A stretch of DNA of 64,000 nucleotides from Roseiarcus sp963835955 (GCA_963835955.1 CAWIHZ010000021.1:58020-122019), one strand, 5' to 3'. Positions 8,619-17,292 are shown, counted from the first letter of the stretch. Numbers and translations: made by a program. Notes: a model not told the origin generated them from the sequence alone.

Positions 8619-11600
8619 GTGCGCTATGTCCTGACGATCATCGCGGTCGCGCTTGTTGTGGCGCTGTCGACCGCGCTCGTTGCGCCTTTCATGATCGATT
8701 GGTCCGTCCATCGCGCGGAGATCGAGGCGCGGCTCAGCGCAATGACGGGCGCCAAGGTGGCTTTGACCGGACCGATCGCGGTCCGGCTGCTGCCGACCCC
8801 TTATCTTGCGCTGGGCGAGGGGTCGGTGTCCGCGCCAGGCCCGGACGCTCCCAAACTGTCCTTCGCCTCGGCGCGCCTGGAGCTGGCGCTCGTCAAGCTC
8901 GCAGGCGGGGCGATCCGGTTCGCGGACATTCGGCTCGAAAGGCCTGTTTTGACCGTCGTGCGCGGCGCCGACGGCGCCTTGCGCCTGCCAGCCGCGCCCT
9001 CCGGACGGGCGGAAGCGGTCGGATTCGATCGCCTTATCGTGCGCGACGGCGAGGCGCGGATCGTCTCGCGCGCAAATGGAGCAGTCCGGGAGATCGCCGG
9101 GGTTCAGCTCGACGCGGCCGCTCCGTCCTTGGACGGACCCTATCAGGTCTCGGGCCAGTTCTCGGGACCGAACGGAACGCCGGTCGGCTTCCACGTCGCC
9201 TCGGAAAAGGGGGGTCGGTCGGAAACGCCAGTTCGGGTCTCGGTCGACGCCGGCAAGTCTTGGCCGGCGCTCGAATTCGACGGCGCGCTGGATAATTCCG
9301 CGTCCGCCGGCGCAAGGGGTCCGAGCCTCTCGGGTTCGGCCACACTGGCGGGAACTGTCGCGGGCAGCGGGGGGTCGATGCCATGGCGTGCGGTCGGGCG
9401 CATGACCGCCGATCTCGATCGGGCCGCCATCGAGAAGGTTGACTTTCGGCTGGGGCCGGACGAACGGGCGCTCGCCGCGCACGGATCGGCGGCGTTGACA
9501 TACGGCCAGCCGGCCCGACTCACCCTAAAGCTGGCGGCCAAACAGGCCAATATCGACTCGCTTTTGCGTCGCAAGGGTGAGGACGGCGTCGCGCCCGTCC
9601 GCGCCCTGGCTTTTTTTTCCCGCGCGCTCCAGCCGGCGCTTGCGGGGCCAGGGGACGCGATTGCGATCGACGCCGATCTTTCGGCTGAGAGCGTCATCCT
9701 GGGCGCGCAGACGCTGCCCGACGCCACGGCGACTTTGCGTTCCGGTCACGGCGCGCCTCTGCGAATGCGGTTCAATCTCGGCCTTCCGGGCGGCAGCCGG
9801 CTACGGGGCGAAGGCGATCTGGAAACGGGCGCGGCGGCGAAGTTTCGCGGCGCGATCGGTTTCCACAGCGGCGATATCCCGCTTTTGGGCGCGTGGGCGA
9901 GCCTCGGCGCGCCGGACTTGGCCGCTAAAGCCGCCGCGCTCGGCGGGACGCTTCCCTATCGCAGCGGATCGCTGTCCGGCGATATCGAAGCTTCCACGGC
10001 CGGGTTTTCAGGCCGCAATCTCGAGCTGACGCTCGGTAGTTCGACGCTCAAGGGTTCGCTCGCCGTCACCGCTCCTGCCGGCGCCAATCCGGGTCGCCTC
10101 TCGATGGATCTTTCGAGCGATTCTCTCGACGTCGACGCGCTGCCGAACCTCGAAGCCAGCGCAGCGCTCATTGGCGACCTCGATCTGTCTCTCTCGCTGC
10201 GGGCAAATTCGTTGCATATCGCCCGAGTCGGCGAGACCGCGATCGACAGCGGCTCAATGATCCTGAAGGCGACAAAGAGCGGGTCCAATATCTCGCTCGA
10301 TCGGTTGAGCGTGGCGGGCCTCGGCGGCGCGTCCGTCGACGCTGAGGGCGCGATCGGGCCTCGAGGAATCGTGGCGACGGGGCGTCTGCGCGCCGATCGG
10401 CTGCGGGAATTCGCATTGCTGGTTTCGCGCCTCGCGCCGGGCGAATGGAGCCGGATGTTGGCCGATCGCGCCGCCGCGCTATCGCCAACTTCGCTGACCT
10501 TCCATGCGCACGGACCGGGCGGCTCGGACGCCGGGTGGGGCTTGGATTCGCTGAAAGCGGACGGCACGATCGGCCGGACCCGGGTCGCGCTCGCGTTCGA
10601 CCCCGGGGCCAAGGGCGGCGAACGGGTTGTGACCTTAAGTCTCGATTCGCCCGATGCCAGCGCGCTCCTGCATCAGGCCGGCCTGGGCGGAACGACGGTC
10701 TCGAGCGGCTCCGCTCACGTCGCGCTCCATGCTTCGGGCGCGTGGGCCTCCGGGTACGACGTCGACGCGACCGGCGCGCTGGCGGGCGCGGATCTGACAT
10801 GGCGCGGACGCTTCCTGCCCACGGCCCACGGCGACGGGGCGCGGCTCTTCGGCTCGGTCAAATTGCACGGCGAAGACCTCGCCCCCCTGCTCGGCGCGCT
10901 CGGTCTCGCGCCGGCTGGGGGCGGCGCGCTCGGACCGGCGGACGTCGGCTGTGACGCGACCCTGCGCGGCGATCAATGGACTCTCTCGCGCCTCGTGGCG
11001 AAGGTCGCTGGGGTGACGGCGAGCGGCGCCCTGACCTACCGGCCGACGCCGCCTCCCGAAGCCGCGACCATCCTGAATCCGGACGTCGCCCTGGCCCAGA
11101 GCGCGGTCAACGGGCCGGCCGCGAATGCAGCGCCGCCCGCTGAGATCACCGGCGAACTCGATGTCGAGCGTCTCCCTCTCGCTGCGCTCCTGGCGCTGGT
11201 GCTAGGGCCGCCCCGGCCGGTCAGGGCGGGAACGCGCTGGTCGGAAGCTAGCTTCGCCGCCCGGCCGATTAACCCCCCGCCGACCTCCGTCCGGCTCAAA
11301 GTCGGAGCGCTCGAAGTCGCCGACGACCTCCCGGCTCGGGATTTCGCGACAAACCTGCGACTCGACGCAGGCCGGCTCGATCTCGACCAGATCGAGATGA
11401 AAGTCGCGGGCGGCGCGGTCAGCGGCCACGCGACGCTGCGGCGCGACCGCGACAACGCGACGCTGACCGGAACGCTGGCCGCAAATTCGATCGCCGTCAA
11501 TCGAGCGGGATTGTCGGGCCGGGTCAGCGGGACGCTCGATTTCGCCTCGACCGGCCGCAGCCGCGCTGCGCTGATTGAAGGCCTTGCGGGCGGCGGAACG

Positions 11601-12515
11601 GGACGTTTCGCCGGCGCGGCGTTGGCGCGAAGCGATCCAGTCGCTCTGGACCGGGTCGTCGCCAGGGCGCAGGCGCCCGACGCCCGGTTGGACGAGACCG
11701 ACCTCGCCTACGAACTCGGAAACGAGCTCAACCGGGGGCCGCTGCCAATTCCCGACGGATCGGCGCCGATCGCGCTGAGCGCGGGCGAGTTGAAGTTCGG
11801 CCCGCTGACAATCGCGCGGCCGCGTGGCGGCGCGGCGCTTACCGGCAGCCTGGATTTGCGCAAGCTCGCCTTTGCGACGCGGCTGGCTATGGAGTCGTCG
11901 GCGTCTGGGCTCAAATTCTGGTCCGGACCGCCACCCAGCGCGACGATCGAGGTTCAAGACACGCTGGAAGGACGGAAGCGGCGGATCGACGTCAGCTCGC
12001 TGTCGGCCGGACTGGCGACGCAGGCGATCGCGCGTGAGAGCGACCGCATCGCCGCGCTGGACGCCGACATTCGCGAGCGCGCGTTTTTCAACCGGCGCCT
12101 CAACGGCGAACAATTCATGGACCGGCGCGCGGCGGAAATCGAGGACTGGCGGGTGGAGCAAGCGCGGCTCAAGGGTCTGACCGAGCGGTTGCAAGCCGAC
12201 CGCGAAGCCGCCGAACGAGCCGCCGCTGAGAAGGCCGCCGTGGAGAAGGCGGCGGCGGACAAGGCCGCGGCGGAAAAGGCCGCGGTCGAAAAGGCGGCAG
12301 CCGAAAGGGCCCTTGCGGAGAAAGCGGCGGCGGAAAAGGCGGCGGCGGACAAGGCCGCCGCGGAAATTCTCGGCGTTCCACTCCCAGGCGGCCCGGCGGT
12401 CCAAAACCCCGCAACGTCGGAAGCGGACGCGTTGGGAGGCAATGCGCCGACTCCTCCGCACCGGCCGAAGCAGCGCCCGGCGTCCGCCGATCCGACCCAA
12501 AGCGGGCTCTACTGA
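8619..12515 (+). CDS. AsmA family protein with Ala/Lys/Glu-rich C-terminal tail
   Basis: 1298 residues starting at a GTG. One N-terminal membrane segment (VLTIIAVALVVALSTALVAPFMI) anchors a large periplasmic AsmA region with typical openings (VALTGPIAVRLLPTPYLALG, IRLERPVLTVV). AsmA-like proteins form long beta structures that bridge the envelope and affect outer-membrane lipids; this role is known from the family. After residue ~1110 comes a charged coiled-coil (RESDRIAALDADIRERAFFNRRL), then at ~1190-1248 an (A)EKAA-type repeat stretch like that of TolA, then a Pro-rich end. The tail is not part of the AsmA fold and may reach across the periplasm. Confidence 0.88.
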   Translation: MRYVLTIIAVALVVALSTALVAPFMIDWSVHRAEIEARLSAMTGAKVALTGPIAVRLLPTPYLALGEGSVSAPGPDAPKLSFASARLELALVKLAGGAIRFADIRLERPVLTVVRGADGALRLPAAPSGRAEAVGFDRLIVRDGEARIVSRANGAVREIAGVQLDAAAPSLDGPYQVSGQFSGPNGTPVGFHVASEKGGRSETPVRVSVDAGKSWPALEFDGALDNSASAGARGPSLSGSATLAGTVAGSGGSMPWRAVGRMTADLDRAAIEKVDFRLGPDERALAAHGSAALTYGQPARLTLKLAAKQANIDSLLRRKGEDGVAPVRALAFFSRALQPALAGPGDAIAIDADLSAESVILGAQTLPDATATLRSGHGAPLRMRFNLGLPGGSRLRGEGDLETGAAAKFRGAIGFHSGDIPLLGAWASLGAPDLAAKAAALGGTLPYRSGSLSGDIEASTAGFSGRNLELTLGSSTLKGSLAVTAPAGANPGRLSMDLSSDSLDVDALPNLEASAALIGDLDLSLSLRANSLHIARVGETAIDSGSMILKATKSGSNISLDRLSVAGLGGASVDAEGAIGPRGIVATGRLRADRLREFALLVSRLAPGEWSRMLADRAAALSPTSLTFHAHGPGGSDAGWGLDSLKADGTIGRTRVALAFDPGAKGGERVVTLSLDSPDASALLHQAGLGGTTVSSGSAHVALHASGAWASGYDVDATGALAGADLTWRGRFLPTAHGDGARLFGSVKLHGEDLAPLLGALGLAPAGGGALGPADVGCDATLRGDQWTLSRLVAKVAGVTASGALTYRPTPPPEAATILNPDVALAQSAVNGPAANAAPPAEITGELDVERLPLAALLALVLGPPRPVRAGTRWSEASFAARPINPPPTSVRLKVGALEVADDLPARDFATNLRLDAGRLDLDQIEMKVAGGAVSGHATLRRDRDNATLTGTLAANSIAVNRAGLSGRVSGTLDFASTGRSRAALIEGLAGGGTGRFAGAALARSDPVALDRVVARAQAPDARLDETDLAYELGNELNRGPLPIPDGSAPIALSAGELKFGPLTIARPRGGAALTGSLDLRKLAFATRLAMESSASGLKFWSGPPPSATIEVQDTLEGRKRRIDVSSLSAGLATQAIARESDRIAALDADIRERAFFNRRLNGEQFMDRRAAEIEDWRVEQARLKGLTERLQADREAAERAAAEKAAVEKAAADKAAAEKAAVEKAAAERALAEKAAAEKAAADKAAAEILGVPLPGGPAVQNPATSEADALGGNAPTPPHRPKQRPASADPTQSGLY

Positions 12516-12775
12516 CCGCGCGAAGCGGCGGCGGGACTGGCGCACGCCCCACCGCTTGCCGCCTCGAGCACATAGACCCGGATCGCCGAGGAAAAATTGG
12601 CCTTGCCGCGCGACGCGTCGATCGTCGCCGCCAGCGAGTTGACCGAGACGCCGCGCTCGGCCGCCAAGCGCCGCAGGCGACGCCAGAAGGCGTCTTCGAG
12701 CGAAACGCTGGTGCGGTGGCCGGCGATGGCGAGTGAGCGTTTGACGACCCGGGCGTTCGCGGACTCACTCGCCAT
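12509..12775 (-). CDS. Ribbon-helix-helix domain protein
   Basis: 88 residues beginning MASESANARVVKRSLAIAGH. The core (HRTSVSLEDAFWRRLRRLAAERGVSVNSLAATID) fits the RHH_4-type ribbon-helix-helix fold: a short beta strand, then two helices that dimerise to bind DNA. The ATG at 12775 overlaps the end of the DUF4169 gene by 11 bases, a pairing often seen in Rhizobiales. A longer upstream start is possible only by running through that gene. The 3' end overlaps the asmA-like gene tail-to-tail by seven bases. Its target is unknown. Confidence 0.85.
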   Translation of the reverse strand: MASESANARVVKRSLAIAGHRTSVSLEDAFWRRLRRLAAERGVSVNSLAATIDASRGKANFSSAIRVYVLEAASGGACASPAAASRGQ

Positions 12776-12953
12776 TGGGACGGACGATCCTGAGGTTTTC
12801 AAGGTCGCGTTCGGCCTTCGCGCGTTCGGCCTCGCCGAGACGTCGATCCGGCTTCGAGCGGCCAAAAGCGAAGCGACGTTCATCGGCAATGGCCTCTTCA
12901 AGCCGACGTTCTTTTCGTTTGCGCGCCTGCCGCAGATTGACAATGTCGGCCAT
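12765..12953 (-). CDS. DUF4169 family small protein
   Basis: 62 residues (MADIVNLRQARKRKERR at the start), highly charged and helical, matching the small DUF4169 family of alphaproteobacteria by its NLRQARK opening and RPNGE ending. It lies between sspB and the ribbon-helix-helix gene on the same strand and overlaps the latter, so the three probably form one transcript. No biochemical role is known for the family. Confidence 0.85.
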   Translation of the reverse strand: MADIVNLRQARKRKERRLEEAIADERRFAFGRSKPDRRLGEAERAKAERDLENLRIVRPNGE

Positions 12954-12975
12954 GGGTTTTTCGGCTGTCTTGCGG

Positions 12976-13539
12976 TTATTTCTTGCGGAAGGCGTCGATC
13001 GAAACCACCTTCGCTTTTCCCGGCGGCTCCTCCGTCTTGATCGGCCGCTCGCTCGCCTTGGCGACGGACGCGGACCGCGTGGGGGACACCGCCGCTGGCG
13101 TCGTTTCCTGCTGTTTCGCCGCGGGAGGCGATCGGTTCGGACCCGCCGTCCTGCTTGGCGCGGCCTCCGGCGCCACTTCGGGCATCTTGGGTTCAAGCTT
13201 GAAGCCGAAGGGCACCGACGGATCGGCGAAGCCGGTGATGGCGTCGAACGGCACCGTCAGCCGCTCGGGCTTGCGCGAGAAATTGAGGCTGACCTCGAAC
13301 GCCTCCTCGCTGACGGCAAGGTCCCAGAATTCATGCTGCAGGATGATCGACATTTCGTCCGGAAAGCGCTGCCTGAACGGCGGCGGGACCACAACTCCCG
13401 GCGCCAGGGTCTTGAAGGCGATGTTGAAGTGATGCTCGCCGACCAGCCCCGAGCGCGCGGTGTCCGACAGGACCTTGCGTACGACCGAACGCAGGGCGTC
13501 CTGAACGAGGAGGTCGTAGCGGATCAGATCAGTCGCCAT
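12976..13539 (-). CDS. sspB: SspB family ClpXP adaptor
   Basis: 187 residues. The folded domain (~1-125) has the alpha-type SspB look (RYDLLVQDALRSVVRKVL, HHFNIAFKT, MSIILQHEFWDL). SspB dimers bind the ssrA tag and deliver tagged proteins to ClpXP. A flexible Pro/Ala-rich linker (~125-175) leads to the C-terminal peptide VVSIDAFRKK, which matches the ClpX-docking tail of the family. The tmRNA gene that makes the tag lies about 100 bases upstream on the same strand, which supports the assignment strongly. Confidence 0.95.
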   Translation of the reverse strand: MATDLIRYDLLVQDALRSVVRKVLSDTARSGLVGEHHFNIAFKTLAPGVVVPPPFRQRFPDEMSIILQHEFWDLAVSEEAFEVSLNFSRKPERLTVPFDAITGFADPSVPFGFKLEPKMPEVAPEAAPSRTAGPNRSPPAAKQQETTPAAVSPTRSASVAKASERPIKTEEPPGKAKVVSIDAFRKK

Positions 13540-13639
13540 TGGGAATCAGCTCGCGCCGCGAAGGCGAAGAATTAGCCGAGCCTCGGGGTCATTGCAATGA
13601 CGGCGGACGGCTCTCGGCCCCGATACAGATCCACCTTTC

Positions 13640-13979
13640 CTTAGCACAAAGTGAGAAGTGGAGGCTTCTGTTGCCAGGCGCCTCCGGACCCCGCCTAGAG
13701 GTGCAAACCCCTAGGACTTGAATCCCAGTACCAGCGCTGCATTACGCAGCGAGGGCCACCGGAGCATAGTTGTCATTCGCAACTATAGGTTTGACCCGAT
13801 AACGGCGGTATCATGCCGGGCAAAAGATCACCCTTTGGGTCCCCCGTCGAACCTATTTCGCCCCCGCCCAAACCCGCCTTTGACCGGGCGGGCTTGGGTG
13901 GAGGCGCCGGGTACCGCCCCCGGGTCCGAAAGACTTATTACGATGCCCATTTATCGCCATAGCCGCCCTTGCGGGCGGC
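13640..13979 (-). ncRNA. ssrA: tmRNA, circularly permuted two-piece form
   Basis: Read on the minus strand, an acceptor piece comes first: a T-arm-like hairpin and the 3' acceptor strand CGCCTCC at 13906-13900, followed by ACCCA. An intervening GC hairpin (~13895-13866) follows. The coding piece starts with GGGGGCG at 13865-13859, which pairs with CGCCTCC with one G-U pair. It contains the typical AATAGGTTCGAC and the tag frame at 13780-13742. Further hairpins follow (CCTAGG stem; GGAGGC...GCCTCC stem near 13661-13685). This order is the alphaproteobacterial permuted arrangement. The encoded end reads ACCCA rather than ACCA, so CCA is probably repaired after processing. A TATATT -10-like box lies at 13991-13986. 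Outer ends are approximate. It rescues stalled ribosomes. Confidence 0.95.
13742..13780 (-). other. tmRNA proteolysis-tag reading frame
   Basis: The resume codon GCG at 13780 opens a 12-codon frame ending in TAA at 13744-13742. It encodes ANDNYAPVALAA. The charged Ala is added before it. The C-terminal LAA is the ClpX-recognised end, and the AND/N part is where SspB binds. The stop codon sits in the loop of a GCTGC/GCAGC hairpin. Confidence 0.95.
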
Positions 13980-14467
13980 GGGAAGAATATAGGGCGCGAC
14001 AAGCGACAAGGGAAGAGGATGTTTGAAGGGATCGGCCCTCATCGGATTAAGGCGCTTCCTGAACATCGCCAAAAATGCGTTCGAAGCGGCTTAAATGCGC
14101 GCGGTCGGGGCGACTCCGATCCAGAATGCGCTAAGCGCGCAAAGCGACCCAGGGCCCGGAGCTACCCCGGCCCTGGATCGTTGCATCAGTTCGTTACTCA
14201 TTACGCGCGATGACGTCCCCATTCATCAAAGTTCGTATATAAACCAATGGAGCGTTTGGCAAGACCGACTTAAGTCGCATAAGTCATTTTTTCTGTATAA
14301 AATCAGCGCAGCCGCCAGGCCGGGGCTCCATTTTGCGGCATCGGTTCCAAGCCGGCCTATGACCCGCCTGGCTCGCCTCACCGTCCCCGCCGTGGCGCGT
14401 CATGATGCGGGAAACGACGATGAATGCGCGGGCGCGCCTCCCCGGCGACGAGGGCCCGCAGTTCCTC
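13980..14467. other. 488-base gap upstream of ssrA with an A/T-rich core
   Basis: No convincing gene. It holds the likely ssrA promoter (TATATT at 13991-13986 on the minus strand, without a good -35). A GC hairpin lies near 14150-14177 (CCAGGGCC...GGCCCTGG). A clearly A/T-richer stretch (~14210-14310) contains the perfect palindrome GACTTAAGTC (14267-14276) followed by a second TAAGTC (14280-14285) and TATAAAAT at ~14296-14303. These look like promoter or operator material, but no gene starts just downstream on the plus strand. Confidence 0.5.
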
Positions 14468-15682
14468 TCAGTGCGCCGTCAGAACATGGCCGCGTCGCTC
14501 CGGACTGAAGCGAATCACGACCACGATCAGAACCGCGACCACGCCCGCGACCAGCGCCAGCGCGAAAGCATAATCGCCGCCGTTTCTCTCGGCGATCTGG
14601 GCCTGGAACGGAGCGTTGTAGGAAGCGAGGAAGTTGCCGGCCTGATAGACGAAGGCCGGAATGGTCGCGCGGGCCGCGCCCGGCGACATTTCGTTGAGAT
14701 GGGCCGGGATCACGCCCCAGGCGCCCTGCACCGCGATCTGCATCACAAAGGCGCCGAGCGCCAGCAGGGCCGGAGTCGTGGCGTAGACCCACAGCGGGAG
14801 CGCCGGCAGGGCGATGAGGGCGGCGAGTGTGATCGCGTTGACCCGGCCGATTTTCTCCGACAGGTGGCCGAACGTCAGCCCTCCGGCGATGGCGCCGAGA
14901 TTGGCGACGATGGTGATCAAGCTGACGGTCGCGGGGTCGAAATGGTGCTGCTTCTGCAGGAAGGTCGGATAGAGGTCCTGCGTCCCGTGACTGAACAGAT
15001 TGAAGCACATCATCAGCACGACCATATAGATCGCCAGGCCCCAATTCTCGTTCAGCGTCCGCCAGAGGCCAGGCTTGGCGTGCTCTTGGGAGGCGACGAA
15101 GGCGGGGGATTCCGGCACGCTGGAGCGGATGAACAGCACGACGAATGCGGGCAGGACGCTGAGCAGGAACATCGCCCGCCAGCCGACGGTGTAGCCGGCG
15201 AACGTATGGCCGAAGAGCAGGCCATAGGCTATGGCCGCGACTAGGTAGCCGGCCGGATAGCCGCATTGCAGGATTCCGGACACCAGCCCGCGCGCCTGCG
15301 GCGGGATCGACTCCATCGCCAGCGAACTGCCGAGACCCCATTCGCCGCCCATCGCCACGCCGAACAGCGCCCGCAACGCCAGGAAGACCCAGAGGCTCGG
15401 GGCGAAGGCGGCGAGCGCGCCGATGATCGAATAGCAGAGGATGTCGAGCATCAGCGCGGGCCGGCGCCCCCAGATGTCGCCGATCCGGCCGAAGATGAAG
15501 GCGCCGACGAACCGCATCGCCAGCGTCAGGAACAGAGCGTAGGCGACCGCCGATACTTCGACCCCGAATTCCTTGGCGATGTCCTTTAGGAGAAAGGTCA
15601 AAAGGAAGAAATCGAATGCGTCCAGCATCCAGCCGAGAAACGCGGCAACGATCGTTCGCTTTTGCGGTCCGGTCAGATTCAT
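14468..15682 (-). CDS. MFS transporter, sialate/lactate:proton symporter (SHS-like) type
   Basis: 404 residues with about 12 hydrophobic segments. The start MNLTGPQKRTIVAAFLGWML and DAFDFFLLTFLLKDIAKEFG is typical of the SHS/NanT-JEN1 group of proton-coupled carboxylate carriers. The conserved loop 2-3 motif is present as GRIGDIWGRRPAL, and GVAMGGEWGLGSSLAME is the expected middle signature. The likely substrate is a monocarboxylate such as lactate or pyruvate, but that is family knowledge only. It stands alone between the ssrA region and cmk, divergent from cmk. Confidence 0.85.
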   Translation of the reverse strand: MNLTGPQKRTIVAAFLGWMLDAFDFFLLTFLLKDIAKEFGVEVSAVAYALFLTLAMRFVGAFIFGRIGDIWGRRPALMLDILCYSIIGALAAFAPSLWVFLALRALFGVAMGGEWGLGSSLAMESIPPQARGLVSGILQCGYPAGYLVAAIAYGLLFGHTFAGYTVGWRAMFLLSVLPAFVVLFIRSSVPESPAFVASQEHAKPGLWRTLNENWGLAIYMVVLMMCFNLFSHGTQDLYPTFLQKQHHFDPATVSLITIVANLGAIAGGLTFGHLSEKIGRVNAITLAALIALPALPLWVYATTPALLALGAFVMQIAVQGAWGVIPAHLNEMSPGAARATIPAFVYQAGNFLASYNAPFQAQIAERNGGDYAFALALVAGVVAVLIVVVIRFSPERRGHVLTAH

Positions 15683-15914
15683 CAGCGTCCCTCCGACAGC
15701 CGGCGGCGTCGCCTTGGCGACGCTCTTGCCCCAGCCTACATGAATCGTGTCCGCGCGCGATCCCTCCCAGTCGCGTGAATTCCCGCGAACCGGAACCGGC
15801 GCTCGCCCGCCGCCATGGTCCAGGCGCGCCCTGTCGCGTCATTCTCGACAGGGCCGCCAGGCGGTTCTAAGAGCCCAGACGGGCAATCAGCCGCGAGGGA
15901 TCCGGGCGCTCCTG

Positions 15915-16544
15915 ATGATTATCGCCATCGACGGTCCCGCGGCGTCGGGCAAGGGCACGATCGCGCGACGCCTCGCCGCCCACTATGGGCTGCCTCACCT
16001 GGACACCGGTCTCCTCTATCGGGCGACAGCCGCCGCCCTCATGGCGGAGGATCGCGACATCTCGGATGAGGGTGCGGCGGTCGCCGCGGCGCGCGGACTG
16101 GGCCTGACGGATTTTGACGATGCAGCCTTGCGGGGGCGCCAGATGGGCGAGGCGGCGTCCGTGGTCGCCGCCATGCCGGGCGTTCGCTCGGCGCTGATCG
16201 AGACCCAGCGAGCGTTCGCCCGGCGCCCCGGCGGCGCGGTTCTCGACGGACGCGACATCGGCACCGTCGTCTGTCCCGAAGCGCAGGTGAAAATCTTCGT
16301 CACCGCAAACGCGGCGACGCGCGCCCAGCGGCGCGCTCTCGAACTTGCGCAACGCGGCGAAAAGGCTGACTACAGTTCAATACTGGCCGATATTCTGCGG
16401 CGCGACGCTCGCGACTCCGGGCGCGCGGCGGCTCCCCTGCGTCCCGCTGACGATGCAATCCAGCTCGATACGACCCGTCTCGGGGTCGAAGCCGCCTTCG
16501 CCGAGGCGCTGCGCATTGTCGAGGCGGCTCGGATCAAGGCGTAG
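15915..16544 (+). CDS. cmk: Cytidylate kinase
   Basis: 209 residues. It phosphorylates CMP and dCMP with ATP in the cytoplasm. The P-loop GPAASGKGT lies at residues ~7-15, and HLDTGLLYRA and DGRDIGTVVCPEA are the expected substrate-binding motifs. The ATG at 15915 was chosen because the P-loop then sits at its normal distance from the N-terminus; the frame is open further upstream without recognisable sequence. The usual neighbours aroA and rpsA are absent: an MFS gene lies upstream and a MerR gene faces it downstream. Confidence 0.95.
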   Translation: MIIAIDGPAASGKGTIARRLAAHYGLPHLDTGLLYRATAAALMAEDRDISDEGAAVAAARGLGLTDFDDAALRGRQMGEAASVVAAMPGVRSALIETQRAFARRPGGAVLDGRDIGTVVCPEAQVKIFVTANAATRAQRRALELAQRGEKADYSSILADILRRDARDSGRAAAPLRPADDAIQLDTTRLGVEAAFAEALRIVEAARIKA

Positions 16545-16570
16545 GGTCGCGCTTCGCGACGATCCCTACG
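16540..16570. terminator. Inverted repeat between convergent cmk and merR-type gene
   Basis: CGTAGGG at 16540-16546 pairs with CCCTACG at 16564-16570, and inside it TCGCG pairs with CGCGA around a CTT loop. It spans the cmk stop codon and sits between two convergent genes, so it may end transcription in both directions. There is no long T-run. Confidence 0.5.
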
Positions 16571-16583
16571 CCCCGACTGCCGC

Positions 16584-17039
16584 TCAGGCGGCGGCGCCCT
16601 GCGACAGGCGGCTGTGAGTCGCCCGCAACCGCTCGATTGCGGTATCGATCTCGCTGCGTTGGCGCTCGAGGTGGCCGATCTGGCTGATGATTTGCTGGGG
16701 CTGCAACTGCTCCTCGAGGTCTGGGGTCTCATTCGCGCCCTTGCCGCCAATCAGGTCATTGATCTCCGTCAGCGTGAAGCCGAGCTTCTTGCCCCTCAAA
16801 ATCATCTCCATCCGAACTCGATCGGCGCCGCGGTAATAACGGGCGTTGCCTTCGCGCCGCGGCTTGATCAGGCCCCGATCCTCATAGAATCGCAATGTCC
16901 GGAGGCTGACGCCATAGGCCCGCGACATCTGGCTGATCGTCATTTCCGCCTGCCCCGGCTCGGGCGCGGCGTGGATTTCCTCTTCCAGCGGTGTTGAAGC
17001 GCCACTGATCGCATGATTTAGGGACGACATCGGGCTCAT
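16584..17039 (-). CDS. MerR family transcriptional regulator
   Basis: 151 residues. The MerR winged helix starts at ~33 (MTISQMSRAYGVSLRTLRFYEDRGLIKP) and includes the wing ARYYRGADRVRMEMILRGKKLGFTLTEI, followed by a coiled-coil dimer helix (~108-145). There are no conserved Cys or other metal ligands at the C-terminus, so it is not a metal sensor of the classical type. A ~32-residue extension precedes the helix-turn-helix. The gene is divergent from the PodJ-like gene, and a perfect 15-base palindrome lies 96-110 bases upstream of its ATG, a candidate binding site. Confidence 0.88.
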   Translation of the reverse strand: MSPMSSLNHAISGASTPLEEEIHAAPEPGQAEMTISQMSRAYGVSLRTLRFYEDRGLIKPRREGNARYYRGADRVRMEMILRGKKLGFTLTEINDLIGGKGANETPDLEEQLQPQQIISQIGHLERQRSEIDTAIERLRATHSRLSQGAAA

Positions 17040-17134
17040 AAGCTCTCCTTTCGTCGGCGCCGTTGGGTTCGCGCCTTGGTGAATCGCGCGCCCCTGCGCG
17101 AGTCGCCCTGACTATGCCGTACGAAAATCGAAAT

Positions 17135-17149
17135 GCAACTTAAAGTTGC
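17135..17149. promoter_or_regulatory. Perfect 7-1-7 palindrome, candidate operator
   Basis: GCAACTT-A-AAGTTGC lies in the intergenic space between the MerR-type gene and the PodJ-like gene. It is flanked by two direct copies of GCCGTACG at 17116-17123 and 17148-17155. MerR proteins bind palindromes of about this size in spacer regions of divergent promoters; the match to this regulator is inference from position. Confidence 0.6.
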
Positions 17150-17292
17150 CGTACGTGACCACTACAACTTTGTGGAGGCGCCGCGAGGGCGCACCCAGGA
17201 ATGAGGCGTGCTTAACCCTTTCTTCACCATGGCCGTCGAATGATTCGTTCGAATCGTCTTCGCCGCACGGCGACGAACCGCCAACGCCAGCG

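Noticed and set aside
12200..12365. Tandem repeat array that might be a CRISPR or minisatellite
   Set aside because: It is the in-frame coding repeat for the AEKAA tail of the AsmA protein, with no unique spacers.
13991..14015. Full sigma-70 promoter for ssrA
   Set aside because: Only the -10 (TATATT) is good; the TTGTCG nearby is 12 bases away, too close for a -35.
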